A stretch of 64,000 bases of DNA from positions 7,793,501-7,857,500 of the forward strand of contig NZ_CP130630.1 of NCBI RefSeq assembly GCF_030551255.1, written 5' to 3'. Position numbers and translations under genes: made by a program. Below, in pieces: positions 8,953-19,201 of the stretch. Numbering within the stretch: position 1 is the stretch's first letter; each line of letters begins with the position of its first letter. Origin of the DNA: Streptomyces sp. NL15-2K (lineage in GTDB: Bacteria > Actinomycetota > Actinomycetes > Streptomycetales > Streptomycetaceae). The notes beneath the pieces are model-generated. The model saw only the letters and a list, made by a program, of their open reading frames with translations, made no database searches and had not been told where the DNA came from.

Positions 8953-9010
8953 GACGAAAGGTCACTCTGCAAGACGAAAGACCAGACGAAGCATGAAGCT
9001 GCAAAGCGAA
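8953..9010. repeat. Short repeats near transposon right end (possible transposase binding sites)
   Basis: The octamer GACGAAAG occurs at 8953-8960 and 8973-8980, GACGAA at 8985-8990 and GCGAAG at 9006-9011. These closely spaced direct copies lie between the start of the TnsA-like gene and lon, where the transposon end must be. Tn7-like ends carry several copies of a TnsB binding site, so these are candidates. No matching array was recognised at the left end. Confidence 0.4.
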
Positions 9011-9089
9011 GAGATCCACGTCAAAGGACAGTCACGAGGTGATCGCTCACAGCGAACGCCGCCAGGGGAACAATGCAGGGCTCACAAGC

Positions 9090-9110
9090 ATTGAGTCGGC
9101 ATAGCTCAAC
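9090..9110. promoter_or_regulatory. HAIR-like HspR operator upstream of lon
   Basis: The sequence ATTGAGT-N7-GCTCAAC matches the HspR-associated inverted repeat (consensus CTTGAGT-N7-ACTCAAG) with the exact 7-base spacer. It lies 21 bases before the lon start. In Streptomyces HspR, with DnaK as co-repressor, is known to control lon, clpB and the dnaK operon, so the placement fits. Mismatches are at the outer base of each arm and the inner base of the right arm. Confidence 0.8.
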
Positions 9111-9131
9111 TTCATTGTCGAGAGGAAGATC

Positions 9132-11564
<2,433 letters not shown>

Positions 11565-11582
11565 CGGACGCCATCGGATGAG

Positions 11583-11620
11583 GGAAGGCCCGGCCTCTCG
11601 TGAGGGAGGCTCGGGCCTTC
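11583..11620 (+). terminator. Rho-independent-like hairpin after lon
   Basis: AAGGCCCGGCCTC and GAGGCTCGGGCCTT form a long imperfect GC-rich stem with a short loop, 19 bases after the lon stop codon. There is no strong U tract, as is usual in Streptomyces terminators. Confidence 0.75.
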
Positions 11621-11742
11621 GCCGTGTGGGAAGGGCCCGGATGCTGCCGTTGGTCCAGTCCTGCGAAATACTGGCGGAGCTGTGGCGATGACGCGATTTC
11701 GCGAAGAGTTTCAGGACCGGGAAGACCGAGGCAGGGGCTGAC

Positions 11743-12276
11743 GTGCACGAAGACGGGAACGGCGACGGGAACGGCGACGGACGCCGAGCCGAAGCCGAGG
11801 TGTCGCCGAGTGGTGCGGCGCCGGGCGGTACGCGGCCGAGCGGCGCGGACCGGGAGTTCCTCGCTCTGGAACGCGAGCTGACCGTGCTGTTGCGGCGGGC
11901 CCGGGCGTCCTCGGGCGAGATGGCGCGCGAGGTCCATCCGGACCTGGAGTCGGCGGCGTACGGCCTTCTCGTCCGCCTGGACGAGTGCGGCCGCCAGCGC
12001 GCCACCGAGCTGGCCGCCTACATCGGCGTCGGCAAGGCCACCATGTCCCGTCAGCTGCGCGCCCTGGAGCACCTGGGCCTGGTCGCCCGTGAACCCGACC
12101 CCGCCGACGGCCGCGCCTGGCTCGTCCACCTCACCGAGGAGGGCCACCGCCGCGTGGCCAAGGTCCGCGAGGCCCGCCGGGCACGCTACGTGAGCCAGCT
12201 CGCGCACTGGGACCGGCGTGAGGTGGCGGAACTGGCGCGCTTGCTGCAGCAGCTGAACCGGGGCATGGAGAAGTAG
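11743..12276 (+). CDS. MarR family transcriptional regulator
   Basis: A 177-residue winged-helix regulator. The MarR core spans about 40-170: SAAYGLLVRLDECGRQRATELAAYIGVGKATMSRQL is the helix-turn-helix, followed by the wing LVAREPDPADGRAWLVHLT, whose DGR is typical of the family. The first 40 residues are a low-complexity tail that begins with Gly-Asn-Asp repeats encoded by a tandem GGAACGGCGAC motif. A GTG at 11743 is used; the true start could lie later. The gene is convergent with the phosphatase gene (10-base gap). Ligand and targets are unknown. Confidence 0.88.
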   Translation: MHEDGNGDGNGDGRRAEAEVSPSGAAPGGTRPSGADREFLALERELTVLLRRARASSGEMAREVHPDLESAAYGLLVRLDECGRQRATELAAYIGVGKATMSRQLRALEHLGLVAREPDPADGRAWLVHLTEEGHRRVAKVREARRARYVSQLAHWDRREVAELARLLQQLNRGMEK

Positions 12277-12286
12277 GAGCCACAGG

Positions 12287-13075
12287 TCACAGCTCCGCGT
12301 ACACCACCGTCGCATCGTCGTGCGTCTTGCTCCGGCCCAGGTACGTCCGCTCCTCCGCGTCCCTCCGCTCCAGCTCCCGTACCCGTTCCACCAGCGCCCC
12401 CGCCCCCTCCTTCCGTACGAAGGTGAAGCAGTCCCCCCAGCCGCCCTCCCGGAACTTCTCCACCCACCGCGTCGCCCCGTCCGTGAGGGCGACGAGGGTG
12501 CGGACCTCGGAGCTGGGCAGGGTGCCCGTCACCGCTCTCTGAGCCACCGACGGATCCGCCGCCGCCGTGAAGAAGCCGCCCTCCTTGTTGCGGACCGTGG
12601 AGTCGACCAGCGCGTCCGTGGCCAGGGCGGAGCGGGGGAGGCGGGAGAGGCGGTCGTCCAGTACCGGGGTGACCGAACCGGCCGGGGATTCCAGGAGGAG
12701 GGCCGAATCCGACAGGACCAGGTACTCGACCGTCTCCGGCGACCAGCGCGCCACAACCACGGTTGCCTGTGGGGTGCGTGGGTGAGAAAGGTCACAAGTG
12801 GCCGCGTGCGCCTCGGCTGTTCGGAGAATCGCTCGGGACAGGATCTGGGGCAGTGTCACATCTCGGCATGAAGTGGTCAGTTCGGTCAGGGCCCCGCCGA
12901 GGCGCGCGGTGAACCAGGGCACCGAATGCAGACAGCCCGTGGCGTCCTTCGGTGGTGTCACCCCGTCCAGGACCACGAGTGCTCCGCCCAGTCCGGAAGC
13001 CGGAAGTCCGACACTGGCGAAGTCCTCGTTGGGGCGGGCCGGATCACCAGGGGCCGAAATGAGTTCCGTGCGCAT
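12287..13075 (-). CDS. PP2C-like serine/threonine phosphatase domain protein
   Basis: A 262-residue protein resembling the PP2C fold. Supporting elements are DPARPNEDFA (metal-binding start), GGALVVLDGVTPP (the DGV/DG metal motif), a central VEYLVLSDSALLLE strand pair and the C-terminal THDDATVVYAEL (the DDxT/V metal-binding ending of PP2C). The canonical DGMGG is altered to DGVTPP, so activity is likely but not certain. The ATG at 13075 (MRTELIS) is preferred; an in-frame ATG 16 codons upstream is possible. In Streptomyces such proteins are usually uncharacterised; the substrate is unknown. Confidence 0.75.
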   Translation of the reverse strand: MRTELISAPGDPARPNEDFASVGLPASGLGGALVVLDGVTPPKDATGCLHSVPWFTARLGGALTELTTSCRDVTLPQILSRAILRTAEAHAATCDLSHPRTPQATVVVARWSPETVEYLVLSDSALLLESPAGSVTPVLDDRLSRLPRSALATDALVDSTVRNKEGGFFTAAADPSVAQRAVTGTLPSSEVRTLVALTDGATRWVEKFREGGWGDCFTFVRKEGAGALVERVRELERRDAEERTYLGRSKTHDDATVVYAEL

Positions 13076-13123
13076 CCGGCCAGTCTGCACGAGCTCTTCA
13101 CAAGGTGCGCCAAAGGCTGGCAT

Positions 13124-13420
13124 CTGTTGCCGAATTGACGAACCCGCGCAGGTCAGGAGCCTGGTTTGGGATGGAATGGTGCGCTCCGGGAAGACGTGGC
13201 GGCGAATATTGCCACCGCCCGCCGCAGACGTCCAACCGGCCCGCCCGGCGAGGGTGTCGGATACGCCGCGGGAACTTGCCCGTCAACTCTCCTCCGATGT
13301 TCACTCCTTCGGGTGGCGGGTCCGGTGATGCGCGACCACTGCCCACCGGCACTGGGAGGGTCGGGATCCGTACTGGGTGTACGCAGAGTCGACACTAGTG
13401 ACGGAGCGTAACCCGGGCCC
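13124..13420. other. Promoter region of the conservon, no gene seen
   Basis: About 300 bases between the divergent phosphatase gene and cvnA. No convincing coding frame is seen. It must carry the promoters of both flanking genes, but no clear -35/-10 pair or operator stands out by eye. Confidence 0.35.
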
Positions 13421-16273
13421 ATGGGTACTCACGAGTCAGGAATGCGAGCACCGGTGCAGAAGATGCGGCCTCGTCGCACAGGCAAGCAGGCGGCCTCCGG
13501 CAAAGGCACGGAGCCCACGCCCGGCACCCCCCACTCCGGCACCGGCTCCGGCACCTCTGTCGGCAAGGGCCGCCCCACCCACGTACGCACCCGGCTCATC
13601 CTCGCCGTCGCCGTGGTCGCCGCCGCCATCGCCGGTGCCGGCGTGCCCTCCGTCGTCACCACCTCGGGAGAGCTCAGTGACGCGCAGGACCTGGTGACCC
13701 TCGCCGAGCAGACCCAGGACGCCCTCGCGCTCGCCCACTCGCTCGCCGACGAGCGGGACGAGGTCACCTCGTACATCGCCGCCGGGCGGTCCAAGTCCAA
13801 GGCGCCCAGCGAGCAGCGCAGCGTCCGCGTCGACCGGCAGGTCGAGGAGCTGCGGGCCGACGGGGACGCGCCCGCCTCCCTGCGCGGCGACCTCGACGGC
13901 ATAGACGCCGTACGCAGGGCGGCGCTCACCGGCAAGAGCAGTGCCCTCGAAGCGCACCAGGCCTACTCCGCCACCATCACCGAGCTCCACCGGCTCGCCG
14001 AGCACCTGGCCGAGCAGATGCCGCCCCGCGCGGGCTCCGGCGCGTACGCCCTCGCCGAGCTGGACTCCGCCGTCCAGCAGGCCGCCGCCACCCGCGGGCT
14101 CCTCCTCGCGGCCCTGAACGTGCCGACGACGACCCAGACCGTCATCGACCCCGTCACCGGCCTGCCGACGACCGAGAGGACCACCTCGGACGCCGACGCC
14201 AAGCAGCGCGACGCCCTGACCGCCGCCGCCCAGCAGGCCCGCCTCCGCTCCGCCGCCGCCCTCGCCGGCTTCCAGGACTCCGCGCCCAAGGCCGCTGTCA
14301 CGTCGTACGACTCGACCGTCACCGGCCCCGAGGTGAACTCCGCCGAGAAGTACCTCGCCACCCTCACCGACCAGCCGACCCTGAGCGACGGCGAACTCGG
14401 TGCCAGCGCCACCAAGGTCGACGCCGCCCTCTCCGCCCGCATCGACGCCATGCGCGGGGCGGAGGCCGCCCTGTACGACCGCCGGGTCAAGGACCTCGCG
14501 CAACTGCGGGACGACGACGTCACCGCACTGGAGATCCGCATCGCCGTCCTCGGCGCCCTCCTGCTGCTGGCCGTCGGCATCGCCACCGCCATGGCCCGCA
14601 CCCTCACCCGGCCGCTGTCCGTCCTGCGGCGCGGCTCGGCCCGGCTCGCCGAGGCGGAGGACCCCACCGCCCAGGAACCGGTCACCTTCACCGGCCGTAA
14701 CGACGAGTTCGCCCAGGTCGTCCGCTCCGTCAACGCCCTGCACGCGCACGCCGCCGCCCTCGCCGAGCGCGTCGCCACCCTGGAGGCCGACCGCAAGCAC
14801 CTGGTCGGCCAGCGCCAGAGGATGGCCGACGCCCGCGAGCAGCTCAAGAGCGAACTCGCCGAGTCCGCCGCCCAGTTGGAGCGGCTGCGCACCGGCATCT
14901 CCGCCACCTTCGTCAACCTCGCGCTGCGCACCCTGGGCCTCGTCGAGCGCCAACTCGCCGTCATCGAGGGCCTGGAGGAGCGCGAGCAGGACCCGGACCG
15001 GCTCGCCACGCTCTTCAAGCTCGACCACTTCGCCACGGTCATGCGCCGGCACAGTGAGAACCTCCTCGTCCTCGCCGGCACCGAGCATGTCCAGCAGAGC
15101 GCGGGACCCGTCCCGCTCGTCGACGTCGTACGCGCCGCGGTCAGCGAGATCGAGCGGTACGAACGCGTCCGCATCGCCGCGCTGCCGCCGCACGCGCACG
15201 TGGCCGGCTTCGCCGCGGACGACCTGTCCCATCTGCTGGCCGAACTCATGGAGAACGCCACCTCGTTCTCCCCGCCCGACCTGCCCGTCGAGGTCTCCGG
15301 CTGGCTCCTGGAGAGTGGCGAGGTCATGCTCTCCGTCCATGACGAGGGCATCGGCATGACCGCCGACCGGATGAGCGCCCTCAACTCCCGGCTCGCCGAC
15401 TTCGATCCCGAGACGCCGTACGACCCCTACGACCCCTACGACCCCTACGACCCCTACGACCACGAGGGTGAAGAGGGCCTCGGCCTCGGTCTGTACGTCG
15501 TGGCCCGCCTCGCCCACCGGCACGGCGTGCGCGTGCAGCTGCGCGAGCAGAAGCAGGGCGGTGTCGCCGCCGTCGTCGTCCTGCCGAGGACCCTGCTGGC
15601 GGCCGCACCGTCCGCGGCCGTCCCCGCCTCGTCCTCGTCCTCCCCGGCCGGCGCAGGCGCGCACAGCTTCTCCCTGCCGGGCGCGGACGCGGAGGCCAAC
15701 TCCAACGTCCTGCACGGCCGTTCGGAGAGCGGCGACCCGCTGGTCGCGCTCGCGGAGAAGGCAGTACGACGGTCCGAGGCGACGCCCCCGGACGAGGCCT
15801 CGGCACCGGAGACCCCGGCACCGGAGACCCCGGCACGGGAGACCCCGGCCGAGACCACGATGGCACTCCTGGTCCCCACTCCCGCAGTCGCCGACGGCGA
15901 CGACGCCCCACAGGGGCCACCCGCACCCGACGACGAAAGCAGCACGGGTGGTGCGGGTGGGAACGAACCCGTCGAAGGCGAAGCCGAGACGGAACACGAA
16001 CGCGCCCCGGATGAGCAGCTCACCGACAAGGGCCTCCCCAAGCGCACCCCCAAGATCACCGCCCCGGCCCCGCCGCCCCGCCGGCGCAGCGGCTCCGTGG
16101 ACGCCGACGCCCTCCGCCGCCGTCTCGGTGGCTTCCGCCGGGGGGCGGAGGCCGGCTACCGCGACGTAGAGGCGGAGATCGCCGAAGAGACGGGCCAGAC
16201 GAAGAGGCCGGCAGCAGGACCCGCAGAATCCGAAGAAGCCACGGGGGGCACAGTCGAGGAGGCAAGCAGTTGA
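13421..16273 (+). CDS. cvnA: Conservon sensor histidine kinase-like protein CvnA (nitrate-sensing type)
   Basis: A 950-residue membrane kinase-like protein. It has a basic N-terminus, a first membrane helix (about 55-75, LILAVAVVAAAIAGAGV), a large extracytoplasmic region like the nitrate/nitrite sensing domain, a second helix (about 370-390, VLGALLLLAVGIATAMA), a HAMP linker, a helical region and an ATPase domain with N-box HLLAELMENATSFSPP and G-boxes VHDEGIGM and GLGLYVVARLAHRHG. No phospho-acceptor H-box of classical kinases is evident, as expected for CvnA. A 320-residue Pro/Glu-rich tail follows. The start is uncertain: ATG at 13442 has a better upstream TCAGGA than ATG at 13421. Its stop overlaps cvnB by 4 bases. 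Confidence 0.88.
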   Translation: MGTHESGMRAPVQKMRPRRTGKQAASGKGTEPTPGTPHSGTGSGTSVGKGRPTHVRTRLILAVAVVAAAIAGAGVPSVVTTSGELSDAQDLVTLAEQTQDALALAHSLADERDEVTSYIAAGRSKSKAPSEQRSVRVDRQVEELRADGDAPASLRGDLDGIDAVRRAALTGKSSALEAHQAYSATITELHRLAEHLAEQMPPRAGSGAYALAELDSAVQQAAATRGLLLAALNVPTTTQTVIDPVTGLPTTERTTSDADAKQRDALTAAAQQARLRSAAALAGFQDSAPKAAVTSYDSTVTGPEVNSAEKYLATLTDQPTLSDGELGASATKVDAALSARIDAMRGAEAALYDRRVKDLAQLRDDDVTALEIRIAVLGALLLLAVGIATAMARTLTRPLSVLRRGSARLAEAEDPTAQEPVTFTGRNDEFAQVVRSVNALHAHAAALAERVATLEADRKHLVGQRQRMADAREQLKSELAESAAQLERLRTGISATFVNLALRTLGLVERQLAVIEGLEEREQDPDRLATLFKLDHFATVMRRHSENLLVLAGTEHVQQSAGPVPLVDVVRAAVSEIERYERVRIAALPPHAHVAGFAADDLSHLLAELMENATSFSPPDLPVEVSGWLLESGEVMLSVHDEGIGMTADRMSALNSRLADFDPETPYDPYDPYDPYDPYDHEGEEGLGLGLYVVARLAHRHGVRVQLREQKQGGVAAVVVLPRTLLAAAPSAAVPASSSSSPAGAGAHSFSLPGADAEANSNVLHGRSESGDPLVALAEKAVRRSEATPPDEASAPETPAPETPARETPAETTMALLVPTPAVADGDDAPQGPPAPDDESSTGGAGGNEPVEGEAETEHERAPDEQLTDKGLPKRTPKITAPAPPPRRRSGSVDADALRRRLGGFRRGAEAGYRDVEAEIAEETGQTKRPAAGPAESEEATGGTVEEASS
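15419..15463 (+). repeat. Tandem 9-bp repeat inside cvnA (Tyr-Asp-Pro units)
   Basis: Four perfect copies of TACGACCCC plus a partial fifth encode (YDP)4-YDH. They lie in the loop between the first G-box and the second G-box of the ATPase domain (the ATP lid). Such a microsatellite keeps frame when it gains or loses units, so lid length may vary between strains. Confidence 0.85.
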
Positions 16274-16830
16274 CCGCGCCCAGTACCTTCGGAACCTTCG
16301 GACTGAGCCGTGAGGCCCGCAATCTGCACTGGCTGCTGACCAATCTCGTCGAGGAAGTGCCCGGCATCCAGTCGGTCGCCGTCGTCTCCTCCGACGGCCT
16401 GCTGCTGCTCTCCTCCGACGCCGGCCTCCCCCACGCTCGAACAACCTCGCGCGGGGGGACCCCCATCGCCGCAGCACGGGAGGTACAGGACGACAAACCG
16501 ACCGGCCCGCGCGGCTCCTCCGCCGACCTCGCCACCATCGTCTCCGGCATCGGCAGCCTCACCATCGGCGCCGCGAAGCTGATGGATTCCGGGCCCGTGA
16601 AGCACACCATGGTCGCGATGGACGAGGGCAGCCTGTTCGTCATGTCGATCAGCGACGGCTCGCTGCTCGGTGTGCACGGCTCCGCGGACTGCGACATGAG
16701 CGTGGTGGCGTACCACATGGCGCTGTTCGTGGGCCGCGCCGGCCACGTTCTGACGCCCGAACTCCGCAGCGAGCTGAGGCAGTCCCTGGAGAACGACCTG
16801 GAGTCCAAGGCGACGGGGAGTACCCGATGA
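16270..16830 (+). CDS. cvnB: Conservon roadblock/LC7 protein CvnB with in-frame insertion
   Basis: A 186-residue roadblock/LC7 domain protein, acting in the conservon as the MglB-like partner of the CvnD GTPase. The fold is recognisable from NLHWLLTNLVEEVPGIQSVAVVSSDGLLLLSSD at the start and VAMDEGSLFVMSISDGSLLGVHGSADCDMSVVAYHMALFV at the end. Between them lies an unusual stretch of about 30 residues (roughly 55-85) beginning GLPHARTTSRGG, which is encoded by a Streptomyces intergenic-type repeat. Most CvnB proteins are about 130-140 residues, so this one is longer by the insert. The gene starts with TTG or with ATG-less overlap at 16270 and overlaps cvnC by 4 bases. Confidence 0.9.
   Translation: MTAPSTFGTFGLSREARNLHWLLTNLVEEVPGIQSVAVVSSDGLLLLSSDAGLPHARTTSRGGTPIAAAREVQDDKPTGPRGSSADLATIVSGIGSLTIGAAKLMDSGPVKHTMVAMDEGSLFVMSISDGSLLGVHGSADCDMSVVAYHMALFVGRAGHVLTPELRSELRQSLENDLESKATGSTR
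16424..16466 (+). repeat. Intergenic-type Streptomyces repeat inserted in frame in cvnB
   Basis: The segment begins GGCCTCCCCCACGCTCG, passes through AACCTCGCG and ends GCGGGGGGACCCCCATC, a near-palindrome with C5 and G6 arms. I know this type from Streptomyces intergenic regions, where it is usually palindromic and non-coding. Here it sits within the roadblock gene without breaking the frame. Confidence 0.65.
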
Positions 16831-17246
16831 CCAGTACGCCGAAGAAACTTCCCGTGCGCGGCGCCGACCGCAAACCCGCCCGCGTACGCCCCTACTCGCT
16901 CACCGGCGGACGGACCCGCTTCGGGCACGTCCTGCTGGTCGAGACGTTCGTAGCGAGCACCGCGGCCCTCGAAGCCCCCGAGGACCGCAAGGAACTGACG
17001 AATGGTTCCCTCAACACCCGGGTCATGCCGGAGATGCGGGCCATCGTCGAACTGTGCCGCCGTATGCGCACGGTGGCCGAGATCGCCGCGCTGCTGAAGA
17101 TGCCGCTCGGTGTGGTCCGCGTGCTGCTCAGCGACCTCGCGGACCAGGGAAAGATCCGTGTGCACGGAACCGGAACCGGTCACGGCACGGGCCGTCCGGA
17201 CCGCGCTCTGCTGGAAAGGGTGCTGAGTGGACTCCGTCGTCTCTGA
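16827..17246 (+). CDS. cvnC: Conservon DUF742 protein CvnC
   Basis: A 139-residue DUF742 protein. It has the family's VRPYSLTGGRTRFGHVLLVETFV start and a winged-helix-like C-terminal part (EMRAIVELCRRMRTVAEIAALLKMPLGVVRVLLSDLADQGKIRV). In conservons CvnC binds CvnA and CvnD to form a membrane complex resembling eukaryotic G-protein coupled signalling. It overlaps both cvnB (4 bases) and cvnD (20 bases), so the operon is tightly coupled. Confidence 0.93.
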   Translation: MTSTPKKLPVRGADRKPARVRPYSLTGGRTRFGHVLLVETFVASTAALEAPEDRKELTNGSLNTRVMPEMRAIVELCRRMRTVAEIAALLKMPLGVVRVLLSDLADQGKIRVHGTGTGHGTGRPDRALLERVLSGLRRL

Positions 17247-17880
17247 CGCCGCCCGTGGCGTCCCCGCCCCCCGTCCTGCCCCGCTCGTGGAGGCCGACGA
17301 GGATCTGAGGTCCTGGCAGACGGACCCCACCCGGGCCCCCATCGCCACGAAGATAGTCGTGGCGGGCGGGTTCGGCGTCGGCAAGACCACGCTGGTCGGC
17401 GCCGTCTCGGAGATCACGCCCCTGCAGACCGAGGCGCTGATGACCGAGGCGAGCGAGGAGCACGACGACCTCACCGCCACGCCCGGCAAGACGACCACCA
17501 CCGTGGCCATGGATTTCGGCCGCCTCACGCTCGACGACGACCTGGTGCTCTACCTGTTCGGCACGCCGGGCCAGCAGCGGTTCTGGTTCATGTGGGACGA
17601 CCTGGTGCGCGGCGCGATCGGCGCGGTCGTGATGGCCGACACCCGGCGCCTGAAGGACTGCTTCCCGGCACTGGACTACTTCGAGAGCTGCGGGCTGCCG
17701 TACGTCGTCGCGGTGAACCACTTCGACGGCAGCGAGCTGTTCGAGCCGGAGGACGTGCGGGAGGCGCTCACGGTCCCGCGGCACATACCTGTCATGATCA
17801 TGGACGCGCGGCGCCGGATCTCGGTGATCGAGACCCTGCTGGCGCTCGTGGCTCACGCACTCGAGGAAACCCCCGAGTAG
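17227..17880 (+). CDS. cvnD: Conservon small GTPase CvnD
   Basis: A 217-residue Ras/MglA-like GTPase. It shows G1 GGFGVGKTT, a switch segment KTTTTVAMDFGRL, G3-like GTPGQQRFWFMWDD, G4 VAVNHFDG and a C-terminal helix. CvnD is the nucleotide switch of the conservon, with CvnB as its likely regulator. GTG at 17227 lies inside the end of cvnC. The 67 bases downstream contain several copies of GTCGTAG before the next gene's GAGGAG binding site. Confidence 0.94.
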   Translation: MDSVVSDAARGVPAPRPAPLVEADEDLRSWQTDPTRAPIATKIVVAGGFGVGKTTLVGAVSEITPLQTEALMTEASEEHDDLTATPGKTTTTVAMDFGRLTLDDDLVLYLFGTPGQQRFWFMWDDLVRGAIGAVVMADTRRLKDCFPALDYFESCGLPYVVAVNHFDGSELFEPEDVREALTVPRHIPVMIMDARRRISVIETLLALVAHALEETPE

Positions 17881-17947
17881 CCGCCGTAGACGTCGTAGTT
17901 GTCGTAGGCGTCGTAGTACGTCCAGTAGTCGAGGAGACACCACCCGC

Positions 17948-19201
17948 ATGCGGAAGATACTCGTCGTCGGAGCCGGCCAGTCCGGACTCCAGATAGCCCT
18001 CGGACTCCAGTCGCACGGGTACGAGGTCACCCTGATGTCGAACCGGACCGCGGACGAGATCCGCTCCGGCCGGGTGATGTCGACGCAGTGCATGTTCCAC
18101 ACGGCACTCCAGCACGAGCGCGACCTCCAGCTGAACTTCTGGGAGTCCCAGGCCCCGAAGATCGAAGGACTCGGCGTCTCGGTCGCGGCACCCGGCTCGC
18201 ACGACCCCGGCCCGACGCAGCGGGCGATCGACTGGGTGGGCAAGCTCGACGGGTACGCGCAGTCGGTCGACCAGCGGGTGAAGATGGCCGGCTGGATGGA
18301 GACCTTCGCGCAGCGCGGCGGCCGGCTGGTCATCCACGGCGCCGCGGTCGGCGACCTCGACTACTTCTCCCGCACGTACGACCTGGTGCTGGTGTCGGCG
18401 GGCAAGGGCGAGCTCGTGCAGATGTTCGCCCGGGATCCGGAAAGGTCCCCCTACAGCGAGCCGCAGCGGGCCCTGGCGGTCTCGTACGTCCACGGCCTGG
18501 GCCCCCGCCCGGAGCACCCGGACATGGAGGCGGTCCGCTGCAACCTGGTCCCCGGCGTCGGCGAGCTGTTCGTCATGCCGTGCCTGACCACCTCCGGCCG
18601 CGCGGACATCCTCTTCTGGGAGGGCGTACCCGGCGGCCCGCTCGACGTCTTCAACGGCGTCAAGGACCCGGCGGAGCACCTCTCCCTGACCCTGGAACTC
18701 ATGGAGAAGTTCGTCCCCTGGGAGCATGCGCGGGCCGGAAAGGTCGAACTGACCGACGCGGCCGGGACGTTGAGCGGCCGTTACACTCCGACCGTCCGCA
18801 ACCCCGTCGGCCGGCTGCCCGGCGGTGGCCTGGTCCTCGGTGTCGCCGACGTGGTCGTCGCCAACGACCCGATCACCGGGCAGGGCTCCAACTCGGCGTC
18901 CAAGTGCGCGGCTTCGTATCTCGCGTCGATCCTCGAGCACGGGGACAAGGAGTTCGACGAGGCGTGGATGACGGCGACCTTCGAGCGCTACTGGGACACC
19001 GCCCAGTACGTCACCAAGTGGACCAACGCGATGCTGGCTCCGCCGCCGGAGCATGTGCTCAACCTGATCGGTGCGGCGGGGCAGATGCCGCCGGTCGCCG
19101 AGCGGGTGGCCAACGGGTTCAATGACCCGGCCGACTTCGAGAACTTCTTCTACGAGCCGGAGAAGGCGGGCGCCTATCTGGCCTCGGTCGCCGGAGCCTG
19201 A
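17948..19201 (+). CDS. StyA-like FAD-dependent monooxygenase (styrene/indole monooxygenase family)
   Basis: A 417-residue flavoprotein. The N-terminal dinucleotide-binding motif is ILVVGAGQSGLQIALGL (GxGxxG), then EVTLMSNRTADEIRSGRVMSTQC, a hallmark of StyA-type two-component styrene monooxygenases, and a C-terminal ADVVVANDPITGQGSNSASK, the FAD-contacting GD-like motif. StyA enzymes epoxidise styrene or indole using FADH2 from a separate reductase; no reductase gene is adjacent. In other conservons the downstream enzyme is commonly a cytochrome P450, so here a flavin monooxygenase takes that place. The 3' end overlaps the convergent NlpC/P60 gene by 28 bases. Confidence 0.85.
   Translation: MRKILVVGAGQSGLQIALGLQSHGYEVTLMSNRTADEIRSGRVMSTQCMFHTALQHERDLQLNFWESQAPKIEGLGVSVAAPGSHDPGPTQRAIDWVGKLDGYAQSVDQRVKMAGWMETFAQRGGRLVIHGAAVGDLDYFSRTYDLVLVSAGKGELVQMFARDPERSPYSEPQRALAVSYVHGLGPRPEHPDMEAVRCNLVPGVGELFVMPCLTTSGRADILFWEGVPGGPLDVFNGVKDPAEHLSLTLELMEKFVPWEHARAGKVELTDAAGTLSGRYTPTVRNPVGRLPGGGLVLGVADVVVANDPITGQGSNSASKCAASYLASILEHGDKEFDEAWMTATFERYWDTAQYVTKWTNAMLAPPPEHVLNLIGAAGQMPPVAERVANGFNDPADFENFFYEPEKAGAYLASVAGA

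Larger units (their letters stand above)
3781..9089 (-). mobile_element. Tn7/Tn5053-like transposon (TnsA-TniA-TniB-TniQ), outer limits
   Basis: Four genes on the reverse strand in the order nuclease, DDE transposase, AAA ATPase, TniQ, each overlapping the next by 1-4 bases. This is the core module of Tn7-like transposons; a TnsA-type protein implies cut-and-paste transposition. No cargo gene, TnsD/TnsE homologue, Cas gene or CRISPR array is present, so it is a minimal element that would rely on TniQ for target choice. The coordinates are outer limits: the left end lies in 3781-3993 and the right end between 8932 and the HspR operator of lon at 9090. Terminal repeats and a target duplication could not be fixed by eye. 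Confidence 0.75.

Noticed and set aside
8932..9060. TGTGAGCGATCACC on the reverse strand near 9040-9053 as the transposon terminus (TGT start)
   Set aside because: No matching TGT-starting inverted repeat was found in 3781-3993, so the terminus was left undefined.
19174..19201. A misassembly at the overlap of the monooxygenase and NlpC/P60 genes
   Set aside because: A 28-base tail-to-tail overlap is acceptable in compact actinobacterial genomes and both reading frames end normally.
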